From: an uncultured Clostridia bacterium
GTDB taxonomy: Bacteria; Bacillota; Clostridia; Oscillospirales; Ruminococcaceae
DNA: 63,079 bases
Reading direction: 5' to 3'
Assembly: GCA_944386285.1 (NCBI GenBank)
Contig: CALXAM010000017.1
Span: forward strand, 1-63,079
Both the position numbers and the translations under genes were made by a program. Below, in pieces: positions 54,364 to 62,418 of the stretch; the first letter of the stretch is position 1; every line of letters starts with the position of its first letter. The notes beneath the pieces were generated by a model. It ran no database searches, was not told where the DNA came from, and saw nothing but the letters and a program-made list of their open reading frames with translations.

Positions 54364-57300
54364 TTATTTTACCTGTGCTTTGCGGCGCAGGAGATAGATT
54401 GCGCCGGCAGTCAAAATGAGTGCCAATGGAATTGCATATGGAATGGAATCGCCGGTATCGGGGATATCAGGTTCTTCCGGTGTCTCCGGATCAGGCTGCT
54501 GTTCAACTAAGCCGTTCAAAGCAGCTTCCAGCTGATCATATGCATCCCACAGTGCATCAGCGGCTGTTGCGTTTGCAAGTACGTCTTCTGCATTGGAGAG
54601 TGCTTGATCCAGAACATCCAGCGTTTCTTTGGTATATTTGTCGTGGTCAATTTCTTTTGCAGTTTCAATCAATGCTTTCAGCGCATCCCGTGCTTCTGTG
54701 ATTGAAGGATCTTCCGGAATGGTTCCGCCGTCGCCTACGGTGAGAAGCAATTCTTCGTAATGATCTGGATCGTGTTTTCCTGAAGCGAAATCACGGACCT
54801 GAACGCGATACGTTGCATTCTCGTTTGTTTCTACTTCGTTTAAGAAGAACTGGCCTTCATTTGGTGTGCTCAGTTTTTCAAACGTAGAATATACCGCCTG
54901 AGAAGTCGGGCATTGTGCGTCGATATCGTAGTTTGGATCGATAAAGTCTGCGCCTTTCAATGCTTCCGGTTTTGTTCCATGGACTGTCTGGTACTGTCCA
55001 AGCAGGGAAGCAGGATTAAATGTGCCTTCTGTTTTTTCCAAGGACAGTTCATCCGGGAGAGCTGCTTCATACAAGACAGGCCGCTGATTTTCATAAGAAA
55101 CGCCCGGCGTGTAGGTGACATCACGGTATCCGTACATTTCGAATTCAACAATTTTTGCTGCATTTGTTCCTTCCGGAATTTTTTCCTCTACAATAAACCG
55201 ATACCAAGTTGCTTTGACTGGATTTTCGAGTGTAACTTTGATGGATTCGCCGGTATGGTCGGTGATAACGCTGACGTCTGTCCAAGTTTCACCGTCATCG
55301 GAAGATTGTAATTTAAACGATTTAAAACCAAGCGACGGATCATCGCCGGAAACAAGAATATTATACGAGAGAATTTCCTGCGGCTGTTCAAACTGCAAAT
55401 CGAATGATGCGGGAAGTGTGTGGAACCATGCACAACAAATTGGACGTGATATATCACCATCGAATAAGTACCAGTCACTTCCCAGGCCAACTTTGTTCTG
55501 TGCGGTTTGACCCAATGCTACGTTTGAGGGTTCTGTTGACGGTACACTAAATTCTGCCTGTCCTTCTGCACGAGCCGCAACGGCATTGACCAGGTTACGC
55601 TCGGTCGTTCCTTCGGACAGATCAAACTGTGCGTTGGAGATATCTAAATATAACAGATCTTTCAGTGCGTCGATGTCGTCACAAACGATTTGTTCGGTTG
55701 TGGTATTTGCCAGCGAAACGGCACGAAGCGATGTACATCCTGTGAGTGTGATCTTACGCAGTTTGACATTCAAAGAGAATGTGTCTTCCGGAATGGAAAC
55801 AAGCGATGTGCAATTTGACAAGTTGATCGATTCCAGATTTTTCAGATAACGAATGCCGGTCAGACTCTTAACTTCGGAATTTGACAAATCAAGTGAGGTG
55901 ATTTCATCCACTTTGTCCGGTGTACCGGCAGCCTTTTCGACTGCGGCACGCAAAACAGGATCGGGGAAGGATTCCTCATCAATGGCCGTGCATGTCATGC
56001 CGTCTTTGTGGAACGGAAGTTTTACGGTTTTTGACTTGTTTCCTGCATAATCTTCAAGCACAATGTCAACGACGCCGCTAGGATCTGTCATATATACATT
56101 TCTCAGATCGTCGTATCCACGAATGCCTTGCGTGTTTCCGGTTCTGAATTTTAACGGCTCCCCTTTATAGTAGACGTTGATATACTGCCAATCATCGACG
56201 CCCGGTGCAGGGAACGTAAGCAGATTATTCTTTAAGACCAGTTCCTGGTCATACGGTGCGCAGTAGTAGTCCGGCAATTTTCCATCCGTGTCAATAAAAC
56301 TCAGCGGATTTCCCGCTTTGTCGAGCAGGGAAACGCGCAGAATATAGCGGCTTCCGTCTGCGATTGGCACGTTGGTGATTGCAGAAGTTTCTCCTTTAGA
56401 CACCGTCTGTGTGAAGGTGTAGTTCGGGTTTTCCGGGAAAGTTACTTCGATTTCTGCATGATCGTAAGAAGCGTCTGTCTCAAAGGATACGTCAAAATAG
56501 CCTGCGTGTTCTGTAACTGTGACGTTTTTGGGTGCATCGGCACCGTTTACAGCAACAGATGCCGGTTCACTTTCTGTGCCGTCTTTTGCAACGGCAGTGA
56601 CTTCGATGGAAACTGTGCCGGTGGTATCATAGAGGTCTTTGATGTAGTAAACATCATCATAAGTACCGCCCAGATATACTTTGTTGACGTTTTCGTAGAC
56701 TGCATAGACATTGTATTTCTGTACGTCGTCATAATCCGCAAGATCCCATGAAATATATGCTTCGTTGGTTGCAAAGAAATTATCTACTGTTAAGCCGCTT
56801 GGCGCCTGCGGTTTGCTTACAGAACCATCTGTGATGCGAATTTCGCCGATGTTCATCTGATAATCGCTGATTGCATTTTGAGTTGTATCAAACGAAATTC
56901 CAAATCCTGCAAGTGTTCTGCCTGCATAGGCGGAAAGATCAAGAGATGTTTTCACCCATCCATCTGTTTTTTGGTTTGCATTTGCAACGGTAACATACTC
57001 AACCGTTTGCGGTGTATCTTCAAAGATCAAACCAATGCGCATTTCACTTGTGTCTGTGTTGGATGGTTTGTTATAGACCAGTGACAATTCAGAATTTTCG
57101 TTGATCGAGAGCTTTGTTTTGTAAAGGCGAATGAAATTCTGTGCATCCAGTGTGCCTTTTACAACGAGAGAACTGCCGCCATTGTAGCCGCCAACCTGTG
57201 TCAGCTCGAATGCGGGGTTATATTTTTCACCGTAGTCAAAATCTACCGAGAGGCGGCTGCCTTCAGTTTCAATCCACCACTGCCAGGTCGGCAGAATGTC

Positions 57301-58854
57301 TTGAATGTTGATGTTTGACCATTCGTGATCGTTAGAAACTTTACCATCCACAAAATACTGCATGCCGTGACCGGTGTTGAAATTGGTATAGAAATTGCTT
57401 CCGTTGATTACGGAGCGTTCCGAAATAAATGCTGCAAGACCCGGCCAAGCCTGTTGATCACTGCCTTCGTTTGGCTGACCGCGATTCGGGTTATTGGCAG
57501 TCTGATACGGGTCAGTTGTCGCATTTAAAATTTGCTCGCACAATTCAGTCGGGAAGTAGTCGTCCGGCTGCTGCGTTTTGAATGGCTCATAGTACGGTTG
57601 GTCGAGTGCACCGCTCCACCAAGTACGCTCGCGGGCAAACACGTATTTTTGATAGTCGGGATCGTCGCGCTTGTTGTATTGATAGGAGTTTTTGCCTACG
57701 TGTCCGAAAACCTGCTCGTCCAAATGGTTTTTCACTGTGTCAGTGCCCAAATGTGCAATACCGGTGCGCGGTACCAGATTTTCGTCCAACAGGTTATACA
57801 GTGTGCCGCGTGTGCCGCTGAAACCGGTTTGACCGGCTTCTAACGTCTGAAATACCACTTCTTTCGGATCGAGTCCGATGGCTTCCATCGAAGAAACGCT
57901 GTCGTCAACCTGCTCTTTGGTCGGATCAGGATTCATATACAGCGAGCTTGCAGCACGGTTGCCGTCTTCGTCTTTGAGCCAATAGCTGAATGCGCCGGCA
58001 TTCTTTTCGCCATAGTTCATCGAGCCCCATTTTGATTCATTGTCAGGACCATATAAACAGGAGGCGTATGCTTGTACATAGATTCCCTGGGAAGTCATTG
58101 CCTTGCAAAATTCCTGATACAGCGGCATTTCCTGCGGTGTTAAGTCTTCTTCCGCATTGATAAAATAGCCGTCAAATCCATAGTATTTTGCAATCTCGAC
58201 CAACTTGTCAGCGATCGGGAAACGACCGGATTCGTCTTTGTAAACGAAATCCTGTGTATGCTGTGTACGCGGGAAGAAAATGCAGCCAAGTGATTTTACA
58301 CCGTTTTTATGTGCTGCATTGGTGTATGCCGGATTCGGAAGGTTCACGACGCCAAATTCAAATTTGCCATTTCCGTCCGGATTTCCTGCCGTATATAAAT
58401 CATGCGGCTGGGGATTGGTTGCCATTCCGTGCCATGAGGCGTGGTAATCGAGATATTGCCAGAAATTAAATAGATACTGTGCAAACTGATCGTTATACTG
58501 GTAAGAATTAAAAAAGCCGATACCATAGTCGCCCGCCAGGGTCAAGCTCTGGACATCCTGGTCTAACAGCGGATTTGCCTGTGTGGCAGAAAATGCTTCA
58601 TTGCGTTCTTGCAGCGGTACGCGGGACCGCATGAATTCAGCATATTCGTCTGTTTCGGGTGACCAGTTTAGAATGTCTTCCTTGTTGTAACCGTGCAGAA
58701 CAGGCTGATTTTTTCCCTCATAACCTTGTTCTCCTTCACGGGGTGGAAGCGTATCTCCGCCTGCCAATACTGTTTGGACACTGCCGAGTGATGTCACAGA
58801 CAGTACAACAGCAAGCAGCGCTGAAACAACCCGCGTTGTTCTGTTTTTTTTCAT
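54364..58854 (-). CDS. GH85 endo-beta-N-acetylglucosaminidase (Endo-D-like), wall-anchored
   Basis: 1496 residues. Signal peptide (1 to about 31), GH85 catalytic domain (about 100-530) with GYFINAEED placing the N233-x-E235 catalytic pair, a galactose-binding-like domain (about 538-671), a fibronectin-type module (about 680-771), leucine-rich repeats (about 955-1080), a discoidin/F5-8C domain (about 1113-1240), a FIVAR helix pair (about 1383-1451), then IPDTGD (about 1465), a membrane span and RRK tail. GH85 enzymes cut the chitobiose core of N-glycans, so the protein should release host glycans at the cell surface. An AAGGAGAG box supports the start at 58854. Next to a LacI-type regulator. 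Confidence 0.92.
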   Translation of the reverse strand: MKKNRTTRVVSALLAVVLSVTSLGSVQTVLAGGDTLPPREGEQGYEGKNQPVLHGYNKEDILNWSPETDEYAEFMRSRVPLQERNEAFSATQANPLLDQDVQSLTLAGDYGIGFFNSYQYNDQFAQYLFNFWQYLDYHASWHGMATNPQPHDLYTAGNPDGNGKFEFGVVNLPNPAYTNAAHKNGVKSLGCIFFPRTQHTQDFVYKDESGRFPIADKLVEIAKYYGFDGYFINAEEDLTPQEMPLYQEFCKAMTSQGIYVQAYASCLYGPDNESKWGSMNYGEKNAGAFSYWLKDEDGNRAASSLYMNPDPTKEQVDDSVSSMEAIGLDPKEVVFQTLEAGQTGFSGTRGTLYNLLDENLVPRTGIAHLGTDTVKNHLDEQVFGHVGKNSYQYNKRDDPDYQKYVFARERTWWSGALDQPYYEPFKTQQPDDYFPTELCEQILNATTDPYQTANNPNRGQPNEGSDQQAWPGLAAFISERSVINGSNFYTNFNTGHGMQYFVDGKVSNDHEWSNINIQDILPTWQWWIETEGSRLSVDFDYGEKYNPAFELTQVGGYNGGSSLVVKGTLDAQNFIRLYKTKLSINENSELSLVYNKPSNTDTSEMRIGLIFEDTPQTVEYVTVANANQKTDGWVKTSLDLSAYAGRTLAGFGISFDTTQNAISDYQMNIGEIRITDGSVSKPQAPSGLTVDNFFATNEAYISWDLADYDDVQKYNVYAVYENVNKVYLGGTYDDVYYIKDLYDTTGTVSIEVTAVAKDGTESEPASVAVNGADAPKNVTVTEHAGYFDVSFETDASYDHAEIEVTFPENPNYTFTQTVSKGETSAITNVPIADGSRYILRVSLLDKAGNPLSFIDTDGKLPDYYCAPYDQELVLKNNLLTFPAPGVDDWQYINVYYKGEPLKFRTGNTQGIRGYDDLRNVYMTDPSGVVDIVLEDYAGNKSKTVKLPFHKDGMTCTAIDEESFPDPVLRAAVEKAAGTPDKVDEITSLDLSNSEVKSLTGIRYLKNLESINLSNCTSLVSIPEDTFSLNVKLRKITLTGCTSLRAVSLANTTTEQIVCDDIDALKDLLYLDISNAQFDLSEGTTERNLVNAVAARAEGQAEFSVPSTEPSNVALGQTAQNKVGLGSDWYLFDGDISRPICCAWFHTLPASFDLQFEQPQEILSYNILVSGDDPSLGFKSFKLQSSDDGETWTDVSVITDHTGESIKVTLENPVKATWYRFIVEEKIPEGTNAAKIVEFEMYGYRDVTYTPGVSYENQRPVLYEAALPDELSLEKTEGTFNPASLLGQYQTVHGTKPEALKGADFIDPNYDIDAQCPTSQAVYSTFEKLSTPNEGQFFLNEVETNENATYRVQVRDFASGKHDPDHYEELLLTVGDGGTIPEDPSITEARDALKALIETAKEIDHDKYTKETLDVLDQALSNAEDVLANATAADALWDAYDQLEAALNGLVEQQPDPETPEEPDIPDTGDSIPYAIPLALILTAGAIYLLRRKAQVK

Positions 58855-58938
58855 TTTTCTCTCCTTCTCATTGCATGATGTGTTGTGAAATTGAACATAA
58901 AACAAGTCTTGCGCGCACGAAATGTATTTACAAATCCA

Positions 58939-58968
58939 AGAATAGCACACGCAAATTTATATTGTCTA
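58939..58968 (-). promoter_or_regulatory. Promoter of the GH85 gene
   Basis: Minus strand TAGACA, an 18-base spacer, TATTCT with a TG extension (TGC-TATTCT). Confidence 0.5.
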
Positions 58969-59239
58969 CACATTTGTTGCTCAAAACCACATAAAAATAA
59001 AAGAATGAACGGATAATATTTGCTGAAAAATGAAAAATAATGGGGAAACTTGACGAAAAAATAGGCTTAAAAAATAAGGAACGGATTCTTCTTGTGTGAT
59101 TTGTGATTGTATAGAATTGATCATGTTTCGTCTATACCAATACGCTTGATACCGATATGATAAGCGATACTTGATGAATCCACAATCCCGTCTTCTGCAC
59201 AGGCAAACGCAGCAGTATTGTCTGAAAAATGCAATCTGA

Positions 59240-59585
59240 TTTTCAGATCCGGCGTCTTTTGTACAGGAAGGCCGTTTCTATGCGGATACGCGTTATGAAT
59301 CCCAAAACCTTGCATACGCAGCGCCGATAGATACAAGTGCGCTGACAGCCATTGAGAGACTAACCCTTTTAGAAGAACAGACAGCGCGCCTGATACCGGA
59401 GAGTTTAACGGATGGATGGCACCGATTGCATTGCTTTTTTGTTTTGCGTGCAGGTTTTAGCTGTGCGCGCTATCGAAAGAAAAAGAAACAAGGAATCTCA
59501 TTTTCATTGGTGCAATCTTTTTCTTTGAGGAAGTTACCCAGAGAAAAAACCTGCTCTTGTGCCGCTTTGCTTGGTATGGTATGAT
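59240..59585 (+). pseudogene. Degraded coding remnant (no intact gene between 58970 and 59622)
   Basis: The roughly 650 bases between the GH85 promoter and the LacI gene hold no intact gene. On the plus strand a frame stays open for about 115 codons with protein-like composition (segments such as GRFYADTRYESQNLAYA and LTAIERLTLLEEQTARL) but has no start codon or ribosome binding site and is closed upstream by TGA. A minus-strand frame over 59121-59336 also looks protein-like yet lacks a convincing start. Both are best read as leftovers of decayed genes; I do not recognise the families. Confidence 0.4.
59557..59585 (+). promoter_or_regulatory. Sigma-A promoter of the LacI-type gene
   Basis: TTGTGC, a 17-base spacer, TATGAT. 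Confidence 0.65.
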
Positions 59586-59589
59586 AAAA

Positions 59590-59601
59590 GAAAACGATTT
59601 C
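59590..59601 (+). promoter_or_regulatory. Candidate LacI-family operator
   Basis: GAAAACGATTTC, a near-palindrome (10 of 12 symmetric positions) with the central CG typical of LacI-family sites, placed on the predicted transcription start; suggests autorepression. It is also close to a CcpA cre site. Confidence 0.5.
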
Positions 59602-59622
59602 ATTCTTTAAAGAGGCAACGGT

Positions 59623-60630
59623 ATGACAATTTATGAGCTTTCGAAAAAACTCGGTTATTCCGCATCGACGATTTCAAAAGTAATCAACGGGTATAAAGGC
59701 GTGAGTGAATCGACCAGAAATGCAATTTTGGCAGGAATCAAGGCGTACGATTTTGTGCCGAATATCAACGCACAGTCGCTCATGTCAAAACGCTCGTACA
59801 TGATCGGCACATTGATCATGGACGGTCCAAACGATATTTTAAGCCCGCATTTGTCGGAGATTCTCAATGCGTTTAAATCCGAGTGCGCAAGCTGCGGCTA
59901 TGATATTACGTTTTTAAGCAACCGGATGGGGAAAAAGGAAGTTACCTATCGGGAGCATTGTATTGCGCGTAATCTTGACGGACTGCTGCTTGCGGTTGGA
60001 ATGGAAAATCTGCCGGCAGATAAAACAGCGCAGTTTGAAGAATTGCTGACACTGGATATGCCGAAGGTATCCGTAGAGGGATTTCATGACGGTGTAAGTA
60101 CGATCATATCGGACAATCCAGCCGGTGCGTTTTCGGCACTTGAATATTTGTATCAGTTGGGACACCGCAGCATCGGGATTGTGACCGTAGCAGGCGAGAA
60201 TGAAGTCAGTATGCAGCGTCTCGCCGGATATCAGCGCTTTTTAGAGACGTACGGGATAGAAAACAATCCGTCGCTTATTTTTCCTGCCAAAGCATATAGC
60301 TATGAAGCAGGATTGGCGATTGCGGACGCGGTGGTTGCGCATCCTGAGCTCACAGCGCTGTTTTGCATTTATGACGAGATTTCACTCGGATTGATTGCAG
60401 GGCTCCGCCAAAGAGGCATTGAAGTGCCGAAGGATTTAAGTCTTGTAAGTTTTGATGATATCGCCGTGGCAAAGTACAGCAGTCTGACAACAGTTCGCCA
60501 AAACCGTGAACGAATTGGAACGCTTGCCGCGAAAAAACTGATTGCACTGATTGAGGATGAAACACAGAAAGTTGAACATACACTGGTGGAAACACAGCTT
60601 GTGATACGAAATTCCTGCCGTATATGCTAA
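59623..60630 (+). CDS. LacI family transcriptional regulator
   Basis: 335 residues: an N-terminal LacI helix-turn-helix (1-50, IYELSKKLGYSASTISKVINGYKGVSESTRNAI with the hinge helix after it) and a periplasmic-binding-type ligand domain ending in SFDDIAVAKYSSLTTVRQ, the usual C-terminal signature. The effector is probably a sugar. Divergent from the GH85 gene and separated from it by a degraded stretch, so it could regulate glycan use, but no similar operator is visible before the GH85 gene. Confidence 0.92.
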   Translation: MTIYELSKKLGYSASTISKVINGYKGVSESTRNAILAGIKAYDFVPNINAQSLMSKRSYMIGTLIMDGPNDILSPHLSEILNAFKSECASCGYDITFLSNRMGKKEVTYREHCIARNLDGLLLAVGMENLPADKTAQFEELLTLDMPKVSVEGFHDGVSTIISDNPAGAFSALEYLYQLGHRSIGIVTVAGENEVSMQRLAGYQRFLETYGIENNPSLIFPAKAYSYEAGLAIADAVVAHPELTALFCIYDEISLGLIAGLRQRGIEVPKDLSLVSFDDIAVAKYSSLTTVRQNRERIGTLAAKKLIALIEDETQKVEHTLVETQLVIRNSCRIC

Positions 60631-60660
60631 AAAAGCATCGCTTTTATGCGATGCTTTTTT
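60629..60660. terminator. Bidirectional terminator
   Basis: Stem AAAAAAGCATCGC / GCGATGCTTTTTT with a six-base loop between the convergent LacI and XRE genes. Confidence 0.9.
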
Positions 60661-60673
60661 AGTAGAAATTTTA

Positions 60674-60877
60674 TCAATCTTCCGTAAAGCGGAACAGCTC
60701 ATTTGGTGTGCATTCGAGTAACTGACAGAGTGCTTCGATATTGTCATAACGGATGGATTTGGTTTCGTTTTGCACCATCTTATTAAAATTTTGATAGCTC
60801 ATGCCGAGCTGCTTGTAGAGCCAGTATTTCGTTTTTCCTTTTTTCTCAAGCAAGTGCAGTACATCCAGTGTAATCAT
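60674..60877 (-). CDS. XRE-family helix-turn-helix regulator, small
   Basis: 67 residues made only of a Cro/CI-type domain: KYWLYKQLGMSYQNFNKMVQNET holds the helix-turn-helix, and the C-terminal LCQLLECTPNELFRF is the common ending of this subgroup. GGAGAG seven bases upstream supports the start at 60877. It is transcribed away from a cysteine-rich microprotein gene, so it is a candidate regulator of that gene. Confidence 0.85.
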   Translation of the reverse strand: MITLDVLHLLEKKGKTKYWLYKQLGMSYQNFNKMVQNETKSIRYDNIEALCQLLECTPNELFRFTED

Positions 60878-60931
60878 AAGATGTCTCTCCATCTCTGATG
60901 TTTTAATGAGATCATATCTTACTTTCTCACT

Positions 60932-60959
60932 TTGCATATAGACTAATACATTATATAAT
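60932..60959 (+). promoter_or_regulatory. Promoter of the cysteine-rich microprotein, with palindromic -10
   Basis: TTGCAT, a 16-base spacer, TATAAT. The -10 lies inside the perfect 12-base palindrome CATTATATAATG (60949-60960), a possible site for the divergent XRE regulator. Confidence 0.6.
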
Positions 60960-60990
60960 GAAAACATACTATAATTTGAGGAGAAGTGCT

Positions 60991-61188
60991 ATGATTTTGG
61001 ATGCGACAGGTGTATATTTGGTTCCCAGCCATGATGGAAAAGAATGTCCGGAAAATGGGACATATAAGGATTCCGAGGGATGTGTGATCGAATGCTGCTG
61101 CGAGGAATGCAGCTTTTTTCTGTGCTGTTTTGACGATGTGCTGCCGTTGTGTCAAGGTACAGATCGGCAGTGTCCGTGTGCAAAATGA
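60991..61188 (+). CDS. Cysteine-rich microprotein
   Basis: 65 residues with 11 cysteines, including CCC, CC and CxC arrangements in the last 36 residues, and no signal peptide. GAGGAG seven bases before the ATG and a clear promoter support expression. Not a recognised family: the cysteine density suggests metal binding (metallothionein-like) or a small Fe-S/zinc protein, while a peptide modified after translation is also conceivable. Divergently arranged with the XRE regulator. Confidence 0.65.
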   Translation: MILDATGVYLVPSHDGKECPENGTYKDSEGCVIECCCEECSFFLCCFDDVLPLCQGTDRQCPCAK

Positions 61189-61251
61189 TGAAAAAGGATT
61201 TCGCCCAAATTGGATAGATTTTGTACGATCTGCGCGATCTTTTGAATCGGC

Positions 61252-61280
61252 TTGTGCTTTTTTTCACAAGGTGGTATGAT
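61252..61280 (+). promoter_or_regulatory. Sigma-A promoter of lrgAB
   Basis: TTGTGC, a 17-base spacer, TATGAT. Confidence 0.75.
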
Positions 61281-61312
61281 AAAGAACGAAAAAAAGTTGG
61301 AGGCCGTTTTCT

Positions 61313-61702
61313 ATGAAAATTCTATTACAGATCGGCATTGTATTTTTGATCTGTCTTGTCGGTGAATGGATTTCGGCAGTTTTACCGTTTGCATTTCCCG
61401 GCAGTGTCATTGCAATGATTTTGTTATTTTTGCTTCTCTTGTTCAAAGTGCTTAAAGTGGAGCATATCGAGGAAAAAGCATCGTTTGTATTAAATAATAT
61501 GGCGTTTTTCTTCATTCCGGCAGGTGTCGGTGTGATGGAATATTTTGATATACTGGGTGCGTATCTTGTTCCGTTTTTGGTCATTTGTGTAGTGTCTACG
61601 ATTTTGACATTTGCAGTGACGGCATGGACGGTTATCGGTGTCATGCGGTTGCAGGAACATATCGCGAAAAGGAAGGGACAGCGTAATGGAAAAGTGGATT
61701 GA
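61313..61702 (+). CDS. lrgA: CidA/LrgA family membrane protein
   Basis: 129 residues, four membrane spans, holin-like fold. FPGSVIAMILLFLLL and FFFIPAGVGVMEYFDIL are the family signatures. With LrgB it modulates murein hydrolase export, cell lysis or pyruvate uptake, depending on the species. Its stop overlaps the lrgB start by 17 bases. Confidence 0.92.
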   Translation: MKILLQIGIVFLICLVGEWISAVLPFAFPGSVIAMILLFLLLLFKVLKVEHIEEKASFVLNNMAFFFIPAGVGVMEYFDILGAYLVPFLVICVVSTILTFAVTAWTVIGVMRLQEHIAKRKGQRNGKVD

Positions 61703-62375
61703 TACATTTACATCGACGCCGTTGTTTGGCATCACACTTTCAATTTTTGTCTATGCCTTTTTTGTGTGGCTGCAAAAGAAACTTCATTCGCCGCTCTTGA
61801 ATCCGCTCATGTGGACAGTTGCAGCAGTCATTGCGATTTTGCTGTTATTCCACATTCCGCTTGAGAATTATCAAAAAGGCGGTGACATCATTGGCATGTT
61901 TTTGGCGCCTGCGACAGCAGTGCTGGCCGTTTCGATTTATAATCAGCTCGCTACGCTGAAAAAGAATCTGATCCCAGTGGTAGTCGGTTGCTTTGCCGGT
62001 GCGGTTACATCCATTGGAAGTGTCATTGTAATGTCAAAACTGTTTGGACTGGATAAAGCGATGCAGGATGCGCTGACACCGAAATCGGTTACAACGCCGA
62101 TCGCAATGGCAGTATCTGAGCAGCTTGGCGGTATTGTACCGATTACAGTGGCAGCGGTGGTTGTGACTGGTATCATCGGATGCGTCGCCGCGCCGCTGAT
62201 GATTCGCGTATTTTTTGTAAAGGAACCGGTTGCGGCAGGCGTTGCGATTGGCGCGTGCAGCCATGCACTTGGTACCACAAAAGCGATTGAGCTGTCGGAA
62301 ACGCACGGCGCAATGAGCGGAATTGCGATTGGTTTATCGGGAATTATGACAGTGCTTATTTGTTTGTTCTTATAA
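61686..62375 (+). CDS. lrgB: LrgB family membrane protein
   Basis: 229 residues with about six or seven membrane spans. The PKSVTTPIAMAVSEQLGG segment and the C-terminal GACSHALGTTKAIELSETHGAMSGIAIGLSG block are diagnostic. The start inside lrgA has AAGGAAGGGAC upstream. Acts with LrgA. Confidence 0.93.
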   Translation: MEKWIDTFTSTPLFGITLSIFVYAFFVWLQKKLHSPLLNPLMWTVAAVIAILLLFHIPLENYQKGGDIIGMFLAPATAVLAVSIYNQLATLKKNLIPVVVGCFAGAVTSIGSVIVMSKLFGLDKAMQDALTPKSVTTPIAMAVSEQLGGIVPITVAAVVVTGIIGCVAAPLMIRVFFVKEPVAAGVAIGACSHALGTTKAIELSETHGAMSGIAIGLSGIMTVLICLFL

Positions 62376-62396
62376 GTAACGATACATAATAAAAGA

Positions 62397-62418
62397 GCAG
62401 TGCATAAAAATGCACTGC
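62397..62418 (+). terminator. lrgAB terminator hairpin interrupted by the insertion sequence
   Basis: Stem GCAGTGCA / TGCACTGC with a TAAAAA loop, preceded by AAAAGA. The expected T run is missing because IS sequence (TGCACTTGTC...) begins within the 3' arm. Confidence 0.7.
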
